NCBI GenBank assembly: GCA_022385755.1
Contig: MU278348.1
Location: 283,035 to 347,034 of the forward strand
Source of the DNA: Trametopsis cervina
Lineage: Eukaryota > Basidiomycota > Agaricomycetes > Polyporales > Irpicaceae
Direction: 5' to 3'
Length of the DNA stretch: 64,000 bases
The notes under the pieces are model-generated. The model was not told the origin of the DNA. It worked only from the letters and a program-made list of their open reading frames with translations, and searched no databases. Position 1 is the stretch's first letter. Every line of letters begins with the position of its first letter. Position numbers and translations under genes: made by a program. Shown here piece by piece: positions 45,837 through 56,729 of the stretch.

Positions 45837-46419
45837 CGATATGTTGTGTACGAGTATGGGCTGATCAGGAGGGGGATGTGGTAATGTTCAGCGGGGTTCT
45901 CAACTTCAAAGTTGATCTGTAAATATATATACGATTGTTAGTGCTTTGAAGCGGGAGCATGTGAGAAAGTCGCACTTCAACAACTGGGTAAAAACACTTG
46001 CGGCCGGTCTGCTGGAAGTACTCCTTCACCCAGAACATCATCTTGTACTGCCGATTGGCGACTAGCTTTGAGCTTGCAAGTTTCACTGCATCTTCTGCTG
46101 CATCCGACCAGAGCTGCATGCAGCGCCCGTCTCCGTCTGTGAGCCTGCAGCGGGCAGGTCAGCCGGTGCCAACGATGAACGTGGGAGGGAGAGAAAAATG
46201 TACCCCGCAGCGACCAACACAGGCGCGACATTTGTCTCTGAGGAGACGAACACATACAGAGCAACCTTGACGCCTGCTGCAGGCTTTCCGATAGAGGAAT
46301 CCAGTACTGCCACGAGATAAAGTTGCACGGCTCGCGTTCAGCACGATCAGTAAACTTAGGAGTGTGGTAGAACACTGACCGTGACATGTTACAGGCGATT
46401 TTGCAGGAAGTTGAGACAT
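45837..46419 (-). CDS. 5-hydroxyisourate hydrolase (transthyretin-like)
   Basis: Four exons, start 46419 (MSQLPAKSPVTCH). After an intron comes VLDSSIGKPAAGVKVALYVF, then LTDGDGRCMQLW, then the YFQQTGRKCFYPVVEI block. The last exon reads [29 protein letters not shown], with stop at 45837-45839. The C-terminal YRGS tetrapeptide and the His in the VTCHVLD start are the catalytic signature that separates this enzyme from transthyretin. It opens the ring of 5-hydroxyisourate in urate breakdown. The protein is cytosolic or, with its exact C-terminus, not clearly peroxisomal. Its start lies only 204 nt from the left LTR of the retrotransposon. Confidence 0.92.
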
Positions 46420-46623
46420 TTCTATGTTCCGTAAGAGGGAGCTGTACGTTCGGTTAAACAGTTGTGGGGATCTGTGAGAACACGAGAGTACCGTTACGAG
46501 CTGTGGCGAGGTTCGTCGTGGGAGGCGGGCAAGGTCTTATCGATCTCGAACCACGACACTTGCTATATCTGGATACAATTAGCGCTTTAGGAGAGGAATC
46601 GGAACAACGTGACTACCACTTAG
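46420..46623. promoter_or_regulatory. Truncated 5' region of the HIU hydrolase gene
   Basis: This 204-nt stretch between the hydrolase start and the LTR is all that remains of the original upstream DNA next to the gene. The rest continues at 52218, beyond the element. Confidence 0.5.
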
Positions 46624-46872
46624 TGTTGTACGATCAGTTATTGTGACGCCGAAGGACTCCGAATATTCTGACCGACTCGGTCATGAATGACTCAAGTATT
46701 GATGACTACCATGTATTGTACGAATATCGACGGCTGACTCGTCGATCGACTTAGATTACAAGTATTGTACTTAACATGTATTTAAGTACACCGCGAATAC
46801 GCTTGAGAGCCAGAATTCTCTCATCCTCCTTCTCCGCCTGAAGTCCGTCTTCTAGAAGTGGGTGAAACCACA
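46624..46872 (+). repeat. 5' LTR
   Basis: TGTTGTACG...AACCACA, 249 bp. TATTTAAG at about 46779-46786 may serve as TATA box. It matches the 3' LTR base for base by eye. Confidence 0.93.
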
Positions 46873-46887
46873 CAAGATCTTGTGTGG
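46868..46887. repeat. 20-bp perfect palindrome over the LTR/leader junction
   Basis: CCACACAAGATCTTGTGTGG is its own reverse complement. The first five bases belong to the LTR end and the rest to the leader, where the primer-binding site is expected. A normal tRNA-type TGG start does not directly follow the LTR; the first TGG is inside the palindrome's right arm. Confidence 0.8.
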
Positions 46888-47115
46888 GGTCTTAGCTAAC
46901 CTCGCACGTCCATTCCCTCTAGTCTCATTGTCTTTGTGAATCTCATCAAACGAAACAAGCTTCGCGCACACCGCGACCGTGGTCGATATCCGAGGTATAT
47001 TGATCTCTAGGCCTACCCCTTTCGACGTCGAACTTACCCCTTGAACAGGGCATACCAATAGCACTCCGATACTGCCGTCGCGCGCACAGTACAACCCCTT
47101 GTACCCAGTAGATAC

Positions 47116-50100
47116 GTGCCTAGAATGGATCCCTTCGAAGTGATCCACAGTCAGTTGTCTCCGGAGGTCGCCGGAGCGCTGCAAGAGTTAGTAGCCTCCC
47201 TTACCGCACAGCTACAAGAAGCTCGGCAACAAAACCAAGCAACCCAGGGACAATTGCTGACGCAGCAGCAATTTGAACAGTCGTTGACGAACGCGCTGTC
47301 CCAAGCGCAGCTGACTGTGCAGACTCCAGCCCCGACGACTACACATACCAGCCGCGGCACTCTGCGAGTGTCCCCGCAGCGCTTCAGCGGCAACCTCGAC
47401 TCCCCAAACAGCAACGTCAACCACTGGTTGACCATCTTCCTCGATGCTGTTCGAGCATCCGCAGTACCACAGGACCTATGGGTATCCACAGCGGCGACGT
47501 ATTTCGACGGACTTGCGCTGGCGTGGTACCACGGCTTGCGCCAACGGAACGCCGTCCCCTCATCTTGGGCAGGGTTCGAGACCTTGCTACGTCAACGGTT
47601 CGACACTCCGATCATCCTCGACCAAGTCCGAGCACGTATGCACGCATTGACCTATCAAGGAGACATGTCAGACTTCGTGCAACAGTTCCAACTCCTCGAC
47701 GCCCGCATTCCAGATGATCAGATGACGTACCAAGATCGCCGTTGGAACTTCCTCGCCTCGTTCCCACAGCAAGCACGCCTGTACATCACCGAGGCCCTGC
47801 GCTCGAACCCTGAACCTAACATGTCGCACGTCTATGACCTAGCCCTTGAATGGTCACAGAACCGACAGCTCGCGAGTCAGACTCAGAAGACTCACCATTC
47901 GTCGCAACGTCATCACGACCGTGACCGCGACCCAAGACCAAAGAACAAACCACGACGCGACACCCCATTCCCTGGTGTCCTGTCTCCCTTCTCGCAAGCA
48001 GCAAACGTCGGCGCAGGTCCTTCAACAAGCGACCGCAGCACGGGCCCAGCCCCGATGGACCTCGACGTGATGCTGCAGTCTGCCAACGTTCGCTGCTATA
48101 ACTGCAACGACCGTGGCCATGTCGCGCGAGATTGTCCACGACCACGACGCAACCCAACCTCGCCTCCCACCAGTCGAAACCAGGTTGCGGCCAGTCAGTC
48201 GTCAGGACGGCGAACCTATGAAGGAACTCGTCGTCAGCATATGCACACACACGAAGTCGAGAACGTTCCACCCTTGACTCCGTGCCTCCCCGACCCGACT
48301 CCAGCACCCTTTGAAGCTGTCGAGCCATCACACCTCATCCTCACGCCAGACGACTGGGCTGATGAGCCAGTCCCAGGATTCACCAATGTCTCAGACCTTG
48401 ATGAAGACTCAGATGTGGCGGACGACGAACGTGACGATGAACTTACGGATGATGAGGATACCGACAACGACCTGTACCTGAACGCCCATGAGGACACCCC
48501 AACCAATCCAACCTATCGTGTCGGCCTGGGTCCTCCCCTGCGCGATCTTCACGGCGCTCGTACTATCAACGCCCGAGCACTCCTCGACACCGGAGCGACA
48601 TCCAACTACGTCACACGCGATGTTGCACGCCGCGCAGGCGCAGAGTTCTTCAAGATCACGCCACGTACAGTAGTCGGTGCAGGAACCACGACCACCACAG
48701 CATTCGCACGGATGACCCTGGTGCTTAATGACCGCGTCCGCGAGGATTTTCATGCCTTCGTGCTTGAAGGCGACTCCGGGTTCCGTCATGATGTCCTACT
48801 GGGGCGTGAGTGGATGCGGCTCCATCAGACCACCATCAACTGGAACACGAACCGCTGCGTGATGGTCGACCCCATCTCGGGACTCCAATACTACATCGAT
48901 GCAGGGTTTCCCAACCTCGCATGCAACTCGTGCGCGCAACGACGACACCGCGCGACCCCTTGCGCACGCCCTCGAACACTCCTGGCAGCAGTAGCGGAAG
49001 AGGAACCTGGCGAAGTATGTGATCCCATTGTTAGCAATCGGGTATTGACTGAAATGAAGGCACGTTACCCTCAGTGCTTCGCCGACAAACCAGGTTACCC
49101 CCCGGCACGTCAATGGGAACACGACATCGACACCGGCGATGCGAAGCCAGTACGCGGTCACGGACGCCCATTATCTCCTGTCGAACAGAAGGCTATCAAA
49201 GCCTTTGTCGAAGACGGTCTGAAGGATGGAGTAATCGAACCATCATCCTCACCATACTCCTCACCGCTGCTACCGGTACGGAAGAAGACAGGTGAGCTTC
49301 GCATCTGCGTCGATTATCGTGCACTCAACCGCGCTACTGTTCCGAACGCCTACCCATTACCGCGAATCGACGACTGCTATGCCACACTTGCGGGGGCCCG
49401 ATACTTCACATGCTTGGACCTTCGTTCCGGATACTGGCAAGTACGTCTTTCCGAACGAGCCCGCCCAAAGACAGCATTCACATGCCGCTATGGTCACTTT
49501 CAGTTTCGTGTCATGCCCTTTGGATTGGTCAACGCACCTGCGACCTTCCAAAATATGATGAATGATATGCTGCGGGACCTTCTCGACGTTATCGCCATTG
49601 TCTACCTCGACGACATCATCATCTTCTCGCGGTCAGCTGAACAACACGCCCGTGACGTCGATACTGTTATGCAACGCCTCAGTAAGCACCACCTTGTTCT
49701 GAACGAGAAGAAATGCAAGTGGGGACTTACCAGTGTGCTCTATCTCGGACACATTGTCTCAGGTGACGGCATTAAGCCCAACCCAGAGAAGATCAAGGCT
49801 ATTGTCGAGTGGCCGCGCCCTAACACCATCACGGAGGTACGCGGCTTCTGTAACATCGCAGGGTATTACCGGAGGTTCATTGCGGGTTTTGCGAAGGTTA
49901 TGAACCCTATCTACGACTTGCTACAGGGTTCCCCAAAGAAGGGTACAGCAATCCACTGGACACCAAACTGTGAGCAAGCATTCATAGCTGTCAAAAGAAA
50001 ACTCACCTCTCCGTCCTTCCTCATCCACCCAACTCCATGGCGGTTGTTCGTCATTGACACAGACGCATCTGGCAATTGCATCGGCGCTGTTTTGCAACAA

Positions 50101-51873
50101 ACGTCGGAGCCGTTCAAAGATCTAGAAGGGGGGAAGGATGACAGTCAGTCGCCTCAACGCTTCACATTCAAAGAAAAATACTTACGAACTGTCGCATACG
50201 AATCCCGACGGATGACGCCTACCGAACAAAGGTACTCGGCTCAGGAGCGCGAGATGCTCGCAATCGTATGGGCACTGCGGAAGTGGAGAGGGTACATCGA
50301 GGGATCTCCCATTCTGGTGCGTACCGACCATGAATCCTTGAAGTACGCTCGGACTCAAAAGGACCTTGGACGACGTCTGGCACGATTCATCGACGACCTC
50401 GCGCACTTCGACGTCGAAATCATCTATCGGCCCGGCAGGTCCCAGCTCGCCCCAGATGCCCTATCGCGCCGCGGGGGCCATAGCGATGTCCCGGATGAGC
50501 AGACCCTTGAACCGCTATTCGCCAACCCACTCGATGCTTTTCAGCAAGCTCCAGACCGTGCGGCTGCTTTCGAAACACTCGTACAGTATGAACGAGAGCT
50601 TCAGAATAGCGCTCCGGCCCAAGAGGTTGGCGATGGAAACTACCGTCTTGCGAATGGAAGGCTGCACCGCGCCATTCAGGACCAGGGCGACGACTTGATT
50701 GTCGAGGTCCCCACCTCTATCGAAGCTGCCGAAGAAGCCGTACGCCAGGTTCACGTCGATCTCGGACACTTGGGAGTGCCTTCAGTCACGCCAGCATTGC
50801 GTCGACGTGTCTGGATGCCATTCGTCACAGAGATAGTCGAGCGAGTGGTGAAATCCTGTAACGAGTGTCAGTTCACACGACGAGAGCTGACAGTACCTCA
50901 AACATTGCACCCCTTACCTCGAGTGGATGCCGGTGATGTGTGGTCATTTGACTTCGTCGGACCACTGCCCCAAACCGTACAAGGCAACAAGTACTTGCTG
51001 ACTGGGATGGACCTCGGCACGGACTTCACAGTCGCAAACGCCCTTACGCGACGATCCGCGGAATCAGTGGTCAACCTGCTTCGCTACGTGATCGCAACCT
51101 TCGGTAAGCCCAAGTCCATCCTCACCGACAACGGCGAAGAATTCCGATCGTACCTTGTTCAAAACTTCTTGAATCGTCTAGGGATTGCCCACATACACAC
51201 TACGCCGTACCATCCGCAGACGAACGGCCGCCTCGAGAAGTTCAACGACACTCTGGTACAGATGTTAGCCCGGGTATGTGCTCCTAATGCGCAGAATCAA
51301 TGGGATGAGTACTTACCGGATGTTCTGCTTGCTCATCGCGCCCACGAAAACCCTTCGCTTCGTGCTTCCCCCTTCTATCTCACTTATGGACGACATCCGC
51401 GGTTACCAAACGACCACGTATATGATGTTGTACGGGCACCGCCAACCGACCAGGAGATCGAGGCCATCCAAGTTGAGCGACTTGAGCATGTTCAGGACCT
51501 CGACCGCTTCAGGAGTGACGCTAACGAGCGTGCATTCGCCCGCCTCAAGGCAGAAGCCGATAGACGTGAGGAGACCTTCCGAGAGGATGCTATTGGTGTG
51601 GGGGACCTGGTAAAACGTAAGTACGAGAGTCCTTCGAAACTGCATCCACGGTGGGATGGTCCCTTCATTGTGAAGGCGGTGACAGATAAGAATACTTACC
51701 AGCTCCAAACCAGGTCTGGTTACATTCTTCGTCACCTCTACAACGGAGAACGCCTCCGTCGTTACTTCCCCGGACGTAGCGGCGATGCTCGACTTTGGCA
51801 TGCAAGCGATGATGTTAGGAGACGAGACGAACACCAACGTCTGAGGGGCTTACGCCAGCAAGCACACGCCTAG
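47116..51873 (+). CDS. Gag-Pol polyprotein of the Ty3/gypsy element
   Basis: One open frame of 1585 aa; the ATG at 47125 is an alternative start. Order: Gag with the retrotransposon Gag core (residues 90-260) and a CCHC knuckle (CYNCNDRGHVARDC, about 333); aspartic protease (LLDTGATSNYV, about 490); reverse transcriptase (RICVDYRALN, then VYLDDIIIFS, about 830); RNase H (VIDTDASG, about 978); integrase with an HHCC zinc region (HLGVPS...CNECQ, about 1213-1255) and the D, D35E triad (SFDFVGP; ILTDNGEEF; GRLEKFND). It ends with a Pol C-terminal SH3-like block (LHPRWDGPFIV). Gag and Pol are fused without frameshift, as in several fungal Ty3 groups. Confidence 0.96.
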   Translation: MPRMDPFEVIHSQLSPEVAGALQELVASLTAQLQEARQQNQATQGQLLTQQQFEQSLTNALSQAQLTVQTPAPTTTHTSRGTLRVSPQRFSGNLDSPNSNVNHWLTIFLDAVRASAVPQDLWVSTAATYFDGLALAWYHGLRQRNAVPSSWAGFETLLRQRFDTPIILDQVRARMHALTYQGDMSDFVQQFQLLDARIPDDQMTYQDRRWNFLASFPQQARLYITEALRSNPEPNMSHVYDLALEWSQNRQLASQTQKTHHSSQRHHDRDRDPRPKNKPRRDTPFPGVLSPFSQAANVGAGPSTSDRSTGPAPMDLDVMLQSANVRCYNCNDRGHVARDCPRPRRNPTSPPTSRNQVAASQSSGRRTYEGTRRQHMHTHEVENVPPLTPCLPDPTPAPFEAVEPSHLILTPDDWADEPVPGFTNVSDLDEDSDVADDERDDELTDDEDTDNDLYLNAHEDTPTNPTYRVGLGPPLRDLHGARTINARALLDTGATSNYVTRDVARRAGAEFFKITPRTVVGAGTTTTTAFARMTLVLNDRVREDFHAFVLEGDSGFRHDVLLGREWMRLHQTTINWNTNRCVMVDPISGLQYYIDAGFPNLACNSCAQRRHRATPCARPRTLLAAVAEEEPGEVCDPIVSNRVLTEMKARYPQCFADKPGYPPARQWEHDIDTGDAKPVRGHGRPLSPVEQKAIKAFVEDGLKDGVIEPSSSPYSSPLLPVRKKTGELRICVDYRALNRATVPNAYPLPRIDDCYATLAGARYFTCLDLRSGYWQVRLSERARPKTAFTCRYGHFQFRVMPFGLVNAPATFQNMMNDMLRDLLDVIAIVYLDDIIIFSRSAEQHARDVDTVMQRLSKHHLVLNEKKCKWGLTSVLYLGHIVSGDGIKPNPEKIKAIVEWPRPNTITEVRGFCNIAGYYRRFIAGFAKVMNPIYDLLQGSPKKGTAIHWTPNCEQAFIAVKRKLTSPSFLIHPTPWRLFVIDTDASGNCIGAVLQQTSEPFKDLEGGKDDSQSPQRFTFKEKYLRTVAYESRRMTPTEQRYSAQEREMLAIVWALRKWRGYIEGSPILVRTDHESLKYARTQKDLGRRLARFIDDLAHFDVEIIYRPGRSQLAPDALSRRGGHSDVPDEQTLEPLFANPLDAFQQAPDRAAAFETLVQYERELQNSAPAQEVGDGNYRLANGRLHRAIQDQGDDLIVEVPTSIEAAEEAVRQVHVDLGHLGVPSVTPALRRRVWMPFVTEIVERVVKSCNECQFTRRELTVPQTLHPLPRVDAGDVWSFDFVGPLPQTVQGNKYLLTGMDLGTDFTVANALTRRSAESVVNLLRYVIATFGKPKSILTDNGEEFRSYLVQNFLNRLGIAHIHTTPYHPQTNGRLEKFNDTLVQMLARVCAPNAQNQWDEYLPDVLLAHRAHENPSLRASPFYLTYGRHPRLPNDHVYDVVRAPPTDQEIEAIQVERLEHVQDLDRFRSDANERAFARLKAEADRREETFREDAIGVGDLVKRKYESPSKLHPRWDGPFIVKAVTDKNTYQLQTRSGYILRHLYNGERLRRYFPGRSGDARLWHASDDVRRRDEHQRLRGLRQQAHA

Positions 51874-51968
51874 CGCCCACGACAGAAAATACTTATCAAA
51901 TCATTATTTTCGTTATCTTCGCGATTTACCCTTAGTTTCGGGGACGAAAGGTCTTAACGAGGGGGTAG

Positions 51969-52217
51969 TGTTGTACGATCAGTTATTGTGACGCCGAAGG
52001 ACTCCGAATATTCTGACCGACTCGGTCATGAATGACTCAAGTATTGATGACTACCATGTATTGTACGAATATCGACGGCTGACTCGTCGATCGACTTAGA
52101 TTACAAGTATTGTACTTAACATGTATTTAAGTACACCGCGAATACGCTTGAGAGCCAGAATTCTCTCATCCTCCTTCTCCGCCTGAAGTCCGTCTTCTAG
52201 AAGTGGGTGAAACCACA
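51969..52217 (+). repeat. 3' LTR
   Basis: This 249-bp copy of the 5' LTR is preceded by a purine tract and followed by TTAG, the target duplication. Confidence 0.93.
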
Positions 52218-52723
52218 TTAGTCTCCCCGAGGCAGAGTAGACGCCTTCAACTTTCGTGCCTCAAGATCATTTGTCTGACTACTACCACTCTTTGCATCCA
52301 CGACTACTTTACTGTACTAAGGGACACGATTTTGCACGGCGATGAGTGTGGAGGTTCCTTGTGCTCTGTAGCAATGACTGAATCAGTTGTTGATACAGCG
52401 CATTAGGTACCCTACGTACACCGATTCGGCTCTTGTTGAGATCCTATTCTGCTGGCGCACGGATCGAAGCTACAGTTGCTGAAACAGCAGTTCAGCCTCA
52501 GTCACGCAGTAGTCTTGACGTAGTTTTTCCTCGGTCTGTTCGCACGTCTTTGGATCCAGCCTCAAACAGAACTCTTCCGTCAGTGCCTTCGCAAGCGAGC
52601 ATATTTCCTATATTATATTGTTACAAATGCGCACACATTGCCACTTCCTACTGGTCTGTGTCTTTGGCCAGGCAACTATTCTACTAAAATCTACGTGAAA
52701 AATTACCTGTCTCTGTACCACAC
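52218..52723. other. Intergenic region right of the retrotransposon, no gene seen
   Basis: Before the insertion this stretch was contiguous with 46420-46623. It separates the HIU hydrolase promoter from the 3' end of the GMC gene. Confidence 0.5.
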
Positions 52724-55700
52724 TCAAGCGGTATGCGTTCCGTTGATGATAGCAGCGGCTACGAGAGATGCATTAGCGTGCTGCAGTTAACTCCGACAAA
52801 CACTACTCACCTTGCCCAGCGATCCCGTAGACAGTGGCTGCAAGTAGCAACAGAACTTATCAGTATGATGAAAAGAAAGAGTCGGGAGCAAGAAACATAC
52901 ACTGGGTGTGGGTGCCGACGTGTATAGGAACAACAGACAGGTCGACAACACGCAAGTTGGACGTTCCGTACACCTTCAGATCGCTGTCCACGACGCCTCC
53001 TTTGTCTTTCGGAAGCAGAGAGCACGAGCTCGCGGTATCTATATCAAGAGACTTTGATTAAGAGAGGTCCGAGCTCGGAGTAAACAAAGGGAACGCACGC
53101 CAAACAGTGCCGAACGTCTGGAGGATCCATTCTGCAATGAACATTGATATCAGTACGGAGGATCAGAGCATTCGCAGGACGGCATACTCTTGATGTCTTC
53201 GTCACCCTGAATCTCAGGCCCCGGGTTGTGCTCCTTCACTGAATGACGGTATTCGCATCAGCCACGAAGGTAAGTCCTCATTGATGCGATCGCATACCTA
53301 TCAGGTCTTTCAGGGGCGCGGTCTGCGAGATCGAACGCGCCCGCTTAACCAAATCTAACAGCAGCTCCAGATCTAAGTTTGTCGTTACAATACGCATCAG
53401 ATGGCTGTTCGGGGAATGGTTCGCGGAGACTGACCGATCTCCTGCTCGAAATAATGGGGGTCAATATGGGAGCTGTCCTTGGGGTCGCTGGATGTGATGT
53501 GCTGGAGACGACGGGCACGCGAATCGGTTATCAGAGTCTCAGTATTATCAAGACGCAAACGTACGATATTGCCTCTGGACCAGACGTGGTTCAGCACCAC
53601 CACGAGACTCGTGTACCTCTTTCCGGGTTCCGGAACCTCTGCGCACGGTCGTATCATGATCAGTTTTGCACCATTACAAGAGCAAAAGAGTGCCTACTAG
53701 GTCCTGACATCAGGCCAGGGTAGTTGATGATCTCCAGGCCGGGGTTCTTGCTTCCAGGCTTGTACCTGTTCAACAGAATATTGTACTGCTCCAAGAGACC
53801 CGGTCGTGCAGTCGTCGGGTCAAGTTTCGCGACGATGTCTTGCATGCGCTTGTAGAGCTCCGCGGCGCGCGGGGAGATCTGGTCGAGGGTGTAAAATCCA
53901 AAGTTGGTGACTCCAGTTGTGAATATGCCCTGACCGGACTCGCTATTGGAGAAGGGAAAGAAATTGTCAGAGATGAGACGGCCACGAGGAGCGAAGAAAA
54001 TACATACTGGAGTTTCACGTGCTCTGCGAATACAACGGGATCGCTTAGAATTTCTTGGGTGTCGTAATGCACTTCTTCCTTGACCTCTGGAATAGTGGAG
54101 TCAGTCCACGTCGGTCATCGCGAAATCAACGCGGATTACGCACCGAAACTCAATCCTACCAGGACATGCTCTTGCAGGTTCTCTCCAACGCTGGGAAGAT
54201 CGACTTTGAGGGGAATACCGGCTTTTTCCAAGACACCCTTGCTTCCGATGCCAGAGAGTTCAAGGATGCGAGGAGAGTTGATCGTGCTGCAGGCGAGAGA
54301 ATAGCGATCAGCGTTTCAGATAACGTACAATAGATAAAGAGAGCTTACCCAGAGCTGAGGATCACTTCTTTGTTCGCATGGACCGTATGCACCTGACCAC
54401 CGTACTCGAATTCCACACCAGTTGCGACAAAGGCGCCTTCTGACGATGTTTTTGAGAGCACACGGTGAACGGTGGCGGTAACAAGGACGGTCAGGTTCTT
54501 GCGGTCCTTGTTGGGTAGATAGAATGCCTGAAGGTGTATGTTAGTATCAAGTGCAGCGCTATGGTGAGTAGATATATACCGGCACTGCGTATGACCGCTT
54601 CCACTTGGTGTTGTGTGTGACCAATGAGTAGAAATATCCATTGGGCTAGCCAATATAAGTTGCGGGCGGATAGATAGTTGGATAAACTATACTTACGTCG
54701 CCTGACATCTAGACTGTGAGGTTAGTAGGAAATAGTGAACATTAGCTAATAGATCTCACCGGATGGGCAGCGGGGTGAAACCCGTTGTTGGCGAGTGTCT
54801 ACATAAAGGAAGGGTGAGGTGGTATGTTTGCTTGAAAGTAGATAAATCCTGACCTGTTGGACGTGGTGCTCGAACTCATCAATCTTATGAGGGAATTGAA
54901 TAGCAAGAGGGCCTTCCACGCGCATTATTTATTGGCGAGAAATGAGCTGGTAAAAATGGCCCACCTTTCGTGCCAAGCTCGTGCATCTTCAGTTGGACCT
55001 TTTGCACCGCATCCTTCGCTGGCGGGGTAAACCTGAAACGCAAAAGGACCGCTATTATAAACACGCACGAGGATATCGCTGACGTACACGACCTACCCTT
55101 CGAGTTGAGTGATGTACTTGTGATAATTCTTCCAGTTCCAGCCAGGATTCCCAAGAGCTTCGAAATCTATCACAACATTCAGAAGTTGGTAAGGCCGTGG
55201 AACAGGCGCCTGGCAACGTACCATCCAGATCACCTCGGGATGGCTTCAGCCAGCATAGGAAGTTTATTCCGGAACTGCCTCCTAAGAGTTTGCCTCTACG
55301 GACGTTCATGAATACCATTGTAACATTGCGGGCGGCTGCATAATTACCCTCCTAAAACCACCCTGTCACTGTTCCCAGCGAATTTCTGCGTTGCCTGTAC
55401 AATAGGGCCGATTTGAGAGCTAATTTCGGTGTACATGACACGCGACTTACTAGCTTGTACGCGTAAGCGTAGTCAGGATTGGCCAGGTGGCTGCCGTAGT
55501 GAGCAGGACGCGCTAAATTCGCAAAGATTCGTGTCAGAAGCCACATCGATAAACAGACAGGCGGACACGAGGGATGCTAACCTATGTCCGGGCTGTCAAT
55601 ATGTGCTGCCCCCGCTTCAAGCACGAGGACGCTCTTCGTGCCGTCCTCCGAGAGTCCGGCTGCGAGAGTCAATCCTGCGGTCTACAAGTTGTCAGAGACA

Positions 55701-55847
55701 CATTGCTCGCAGTGTTTTTCGAAGGACTCACTCCTCCACCTATGAACGCGGCTGGTCAGTAAACATTCGAGAGTGACAGCACCTAGACGCACCGAGAATG
55801 ATGTAGTCAAAGGACTGATTGGCAACCTCTTCGATCTTTGCAGCCAT
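52724..55847 (-). CDS. GMC oxidoreductase, aryl-alcohol-oxidase-like
   Basis: At least 15 short exons. The start MAAKIEEVANQSFDYIILGGGTAG (55847) gives the FAD Rossmann motif GGGTAG directly, with no signal peptide. Further blocks: GKLLGGSSGINFLCWLKP, NPGWNWKNYHKYI, LSSG followed by TINSPRILELSGIGSKGVLEKAGI (GMC signature 2), VGENLQEH, HTASSCSLLPKDKGGVVDSDLKVYG with the catalytic His, and VVPIHVGTHTQ with the second His. It should oxidise an alcohol with O2 or a quinone. The extreme 3' end is doubtful: after YGIAGQ the best splice leads to a stop at 52773-52775, while an expected-looking end (LVAAAIINGTHTA, stop 52724) lies in another frame. The length of about 600 aa is normal. Confidence 0.82.
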
Positions 55848-56729
55848 TGATAAACCTACAGTTGCGATGATGTCGGGATTTGGGGAGAGACAAGATGGGA
55901 AAATGCAGGCAGGCTGAACCAGGACCCTTATATGTACGCGCTACTCGGTTGCGCTCCTAGAATACTGCCATACCATTGCTGTAAAGAGGCAGAAGACACG
56001 CATCACGGCAATGCAGCCGATGGATGAAACTAGAAACTGGTTCCGTGCAGACGAGTGTAAGGGAAGTGCCAGCGCTGTTTCATGTATTCGATTGCATCAG
56101 ACGCCATGATACCGGACGTAGTACTCAGAGCGTCTTCAACAATCGACGGCCGCCGAGAAAATCCGCGAACGGAGGATACTGTAATCCAGTATGCGCCGGA
56201 ATCTCATGCGTCTTTGCGTATGTTCTGTAACGTGAGAAGCAGCGCGCATCATCATACATTCTCGAACAGCACAACAACTTCGAAAATCGAATCAGCCACT
56301 TGCCGCTTGTGAGATTTCTACTATGAATCAAATATCTTTGGCAGATCGGTTTGCGTACGGCTGCTGCACGGTGTTGGTCGGATGTGAAAGCCAGTGAAGT
56401 ACGATCGGAACAGTTGCACTTACATGAGAAGGCCGAGGGACCTCGATAGCGACGCTCAATCATGATTGAGCGTTGCGATTCAGCCTGAGCGGTCTCTTGC
56501 CAATGGACGGCGTCCTTAGCTGGGGAAGCCGATCACCTTCGTTCTCCCTGCGCGACTTGACGAGGCTGATAGCTTATTCACTGCGAAAGATACTCAATAA
56601 CAACACCCAATATGTCCAATGATAATTAACAGAACCAGAAGCCCCTCAAAAGCCATCACAAGTGCGAGAAATAAATACCAGTATGAAATGCGATTCTTGC
56701 GTCGAGGAGCCATGCAGTTGTGCGGGATG
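55848..56729. other. Intergenic region, no gene seen
   Basis: About 880 nt between the GMC start and the TBC gene end. Short frames only. Confidence 0.5.

Larger units (their letters stand above)
46624..52217 (+). mobile_element. Complete Ty3/gypsy LTR retrotransposon
   Basis: 5594 bp with two 249-bp LTRs (46624-46872 and 51969-52217) that begin TGTTGTACG and end AAACCACA and appear identical. The flanks repeat TTAG (46620-46623 and 52218-52221), or TTAGT if the first LTR base is counted to the target. A purine-rich tract (GAGGGGG, near 51959-51965) precedes the right LTR. One uninterrupted Gag-Pol frame lies inside. Integrase after RNase H places it in Ty3/gypsy (Metaviridae). I see no chromodomain at the end. 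Identical LTRs and an open frame mean a very recent insertion. Confidence 0.95.

Noticed and set aside
46619..52222. A 5-bp target duplication (TTAGT) of the retrotransposon
   Set aside because: Only TTAG is unambiguous if the LTR starts with TG. The fifth base coincides with the first base of the LTR, so 4 or 5 bp cannot be decided.
56125..56463. 112-aa minus-strand frame between the GMC and TBC genes
   Set aside because: No motif or hydrophobic segment and no splice-linked neighbour; taken as non-coding.
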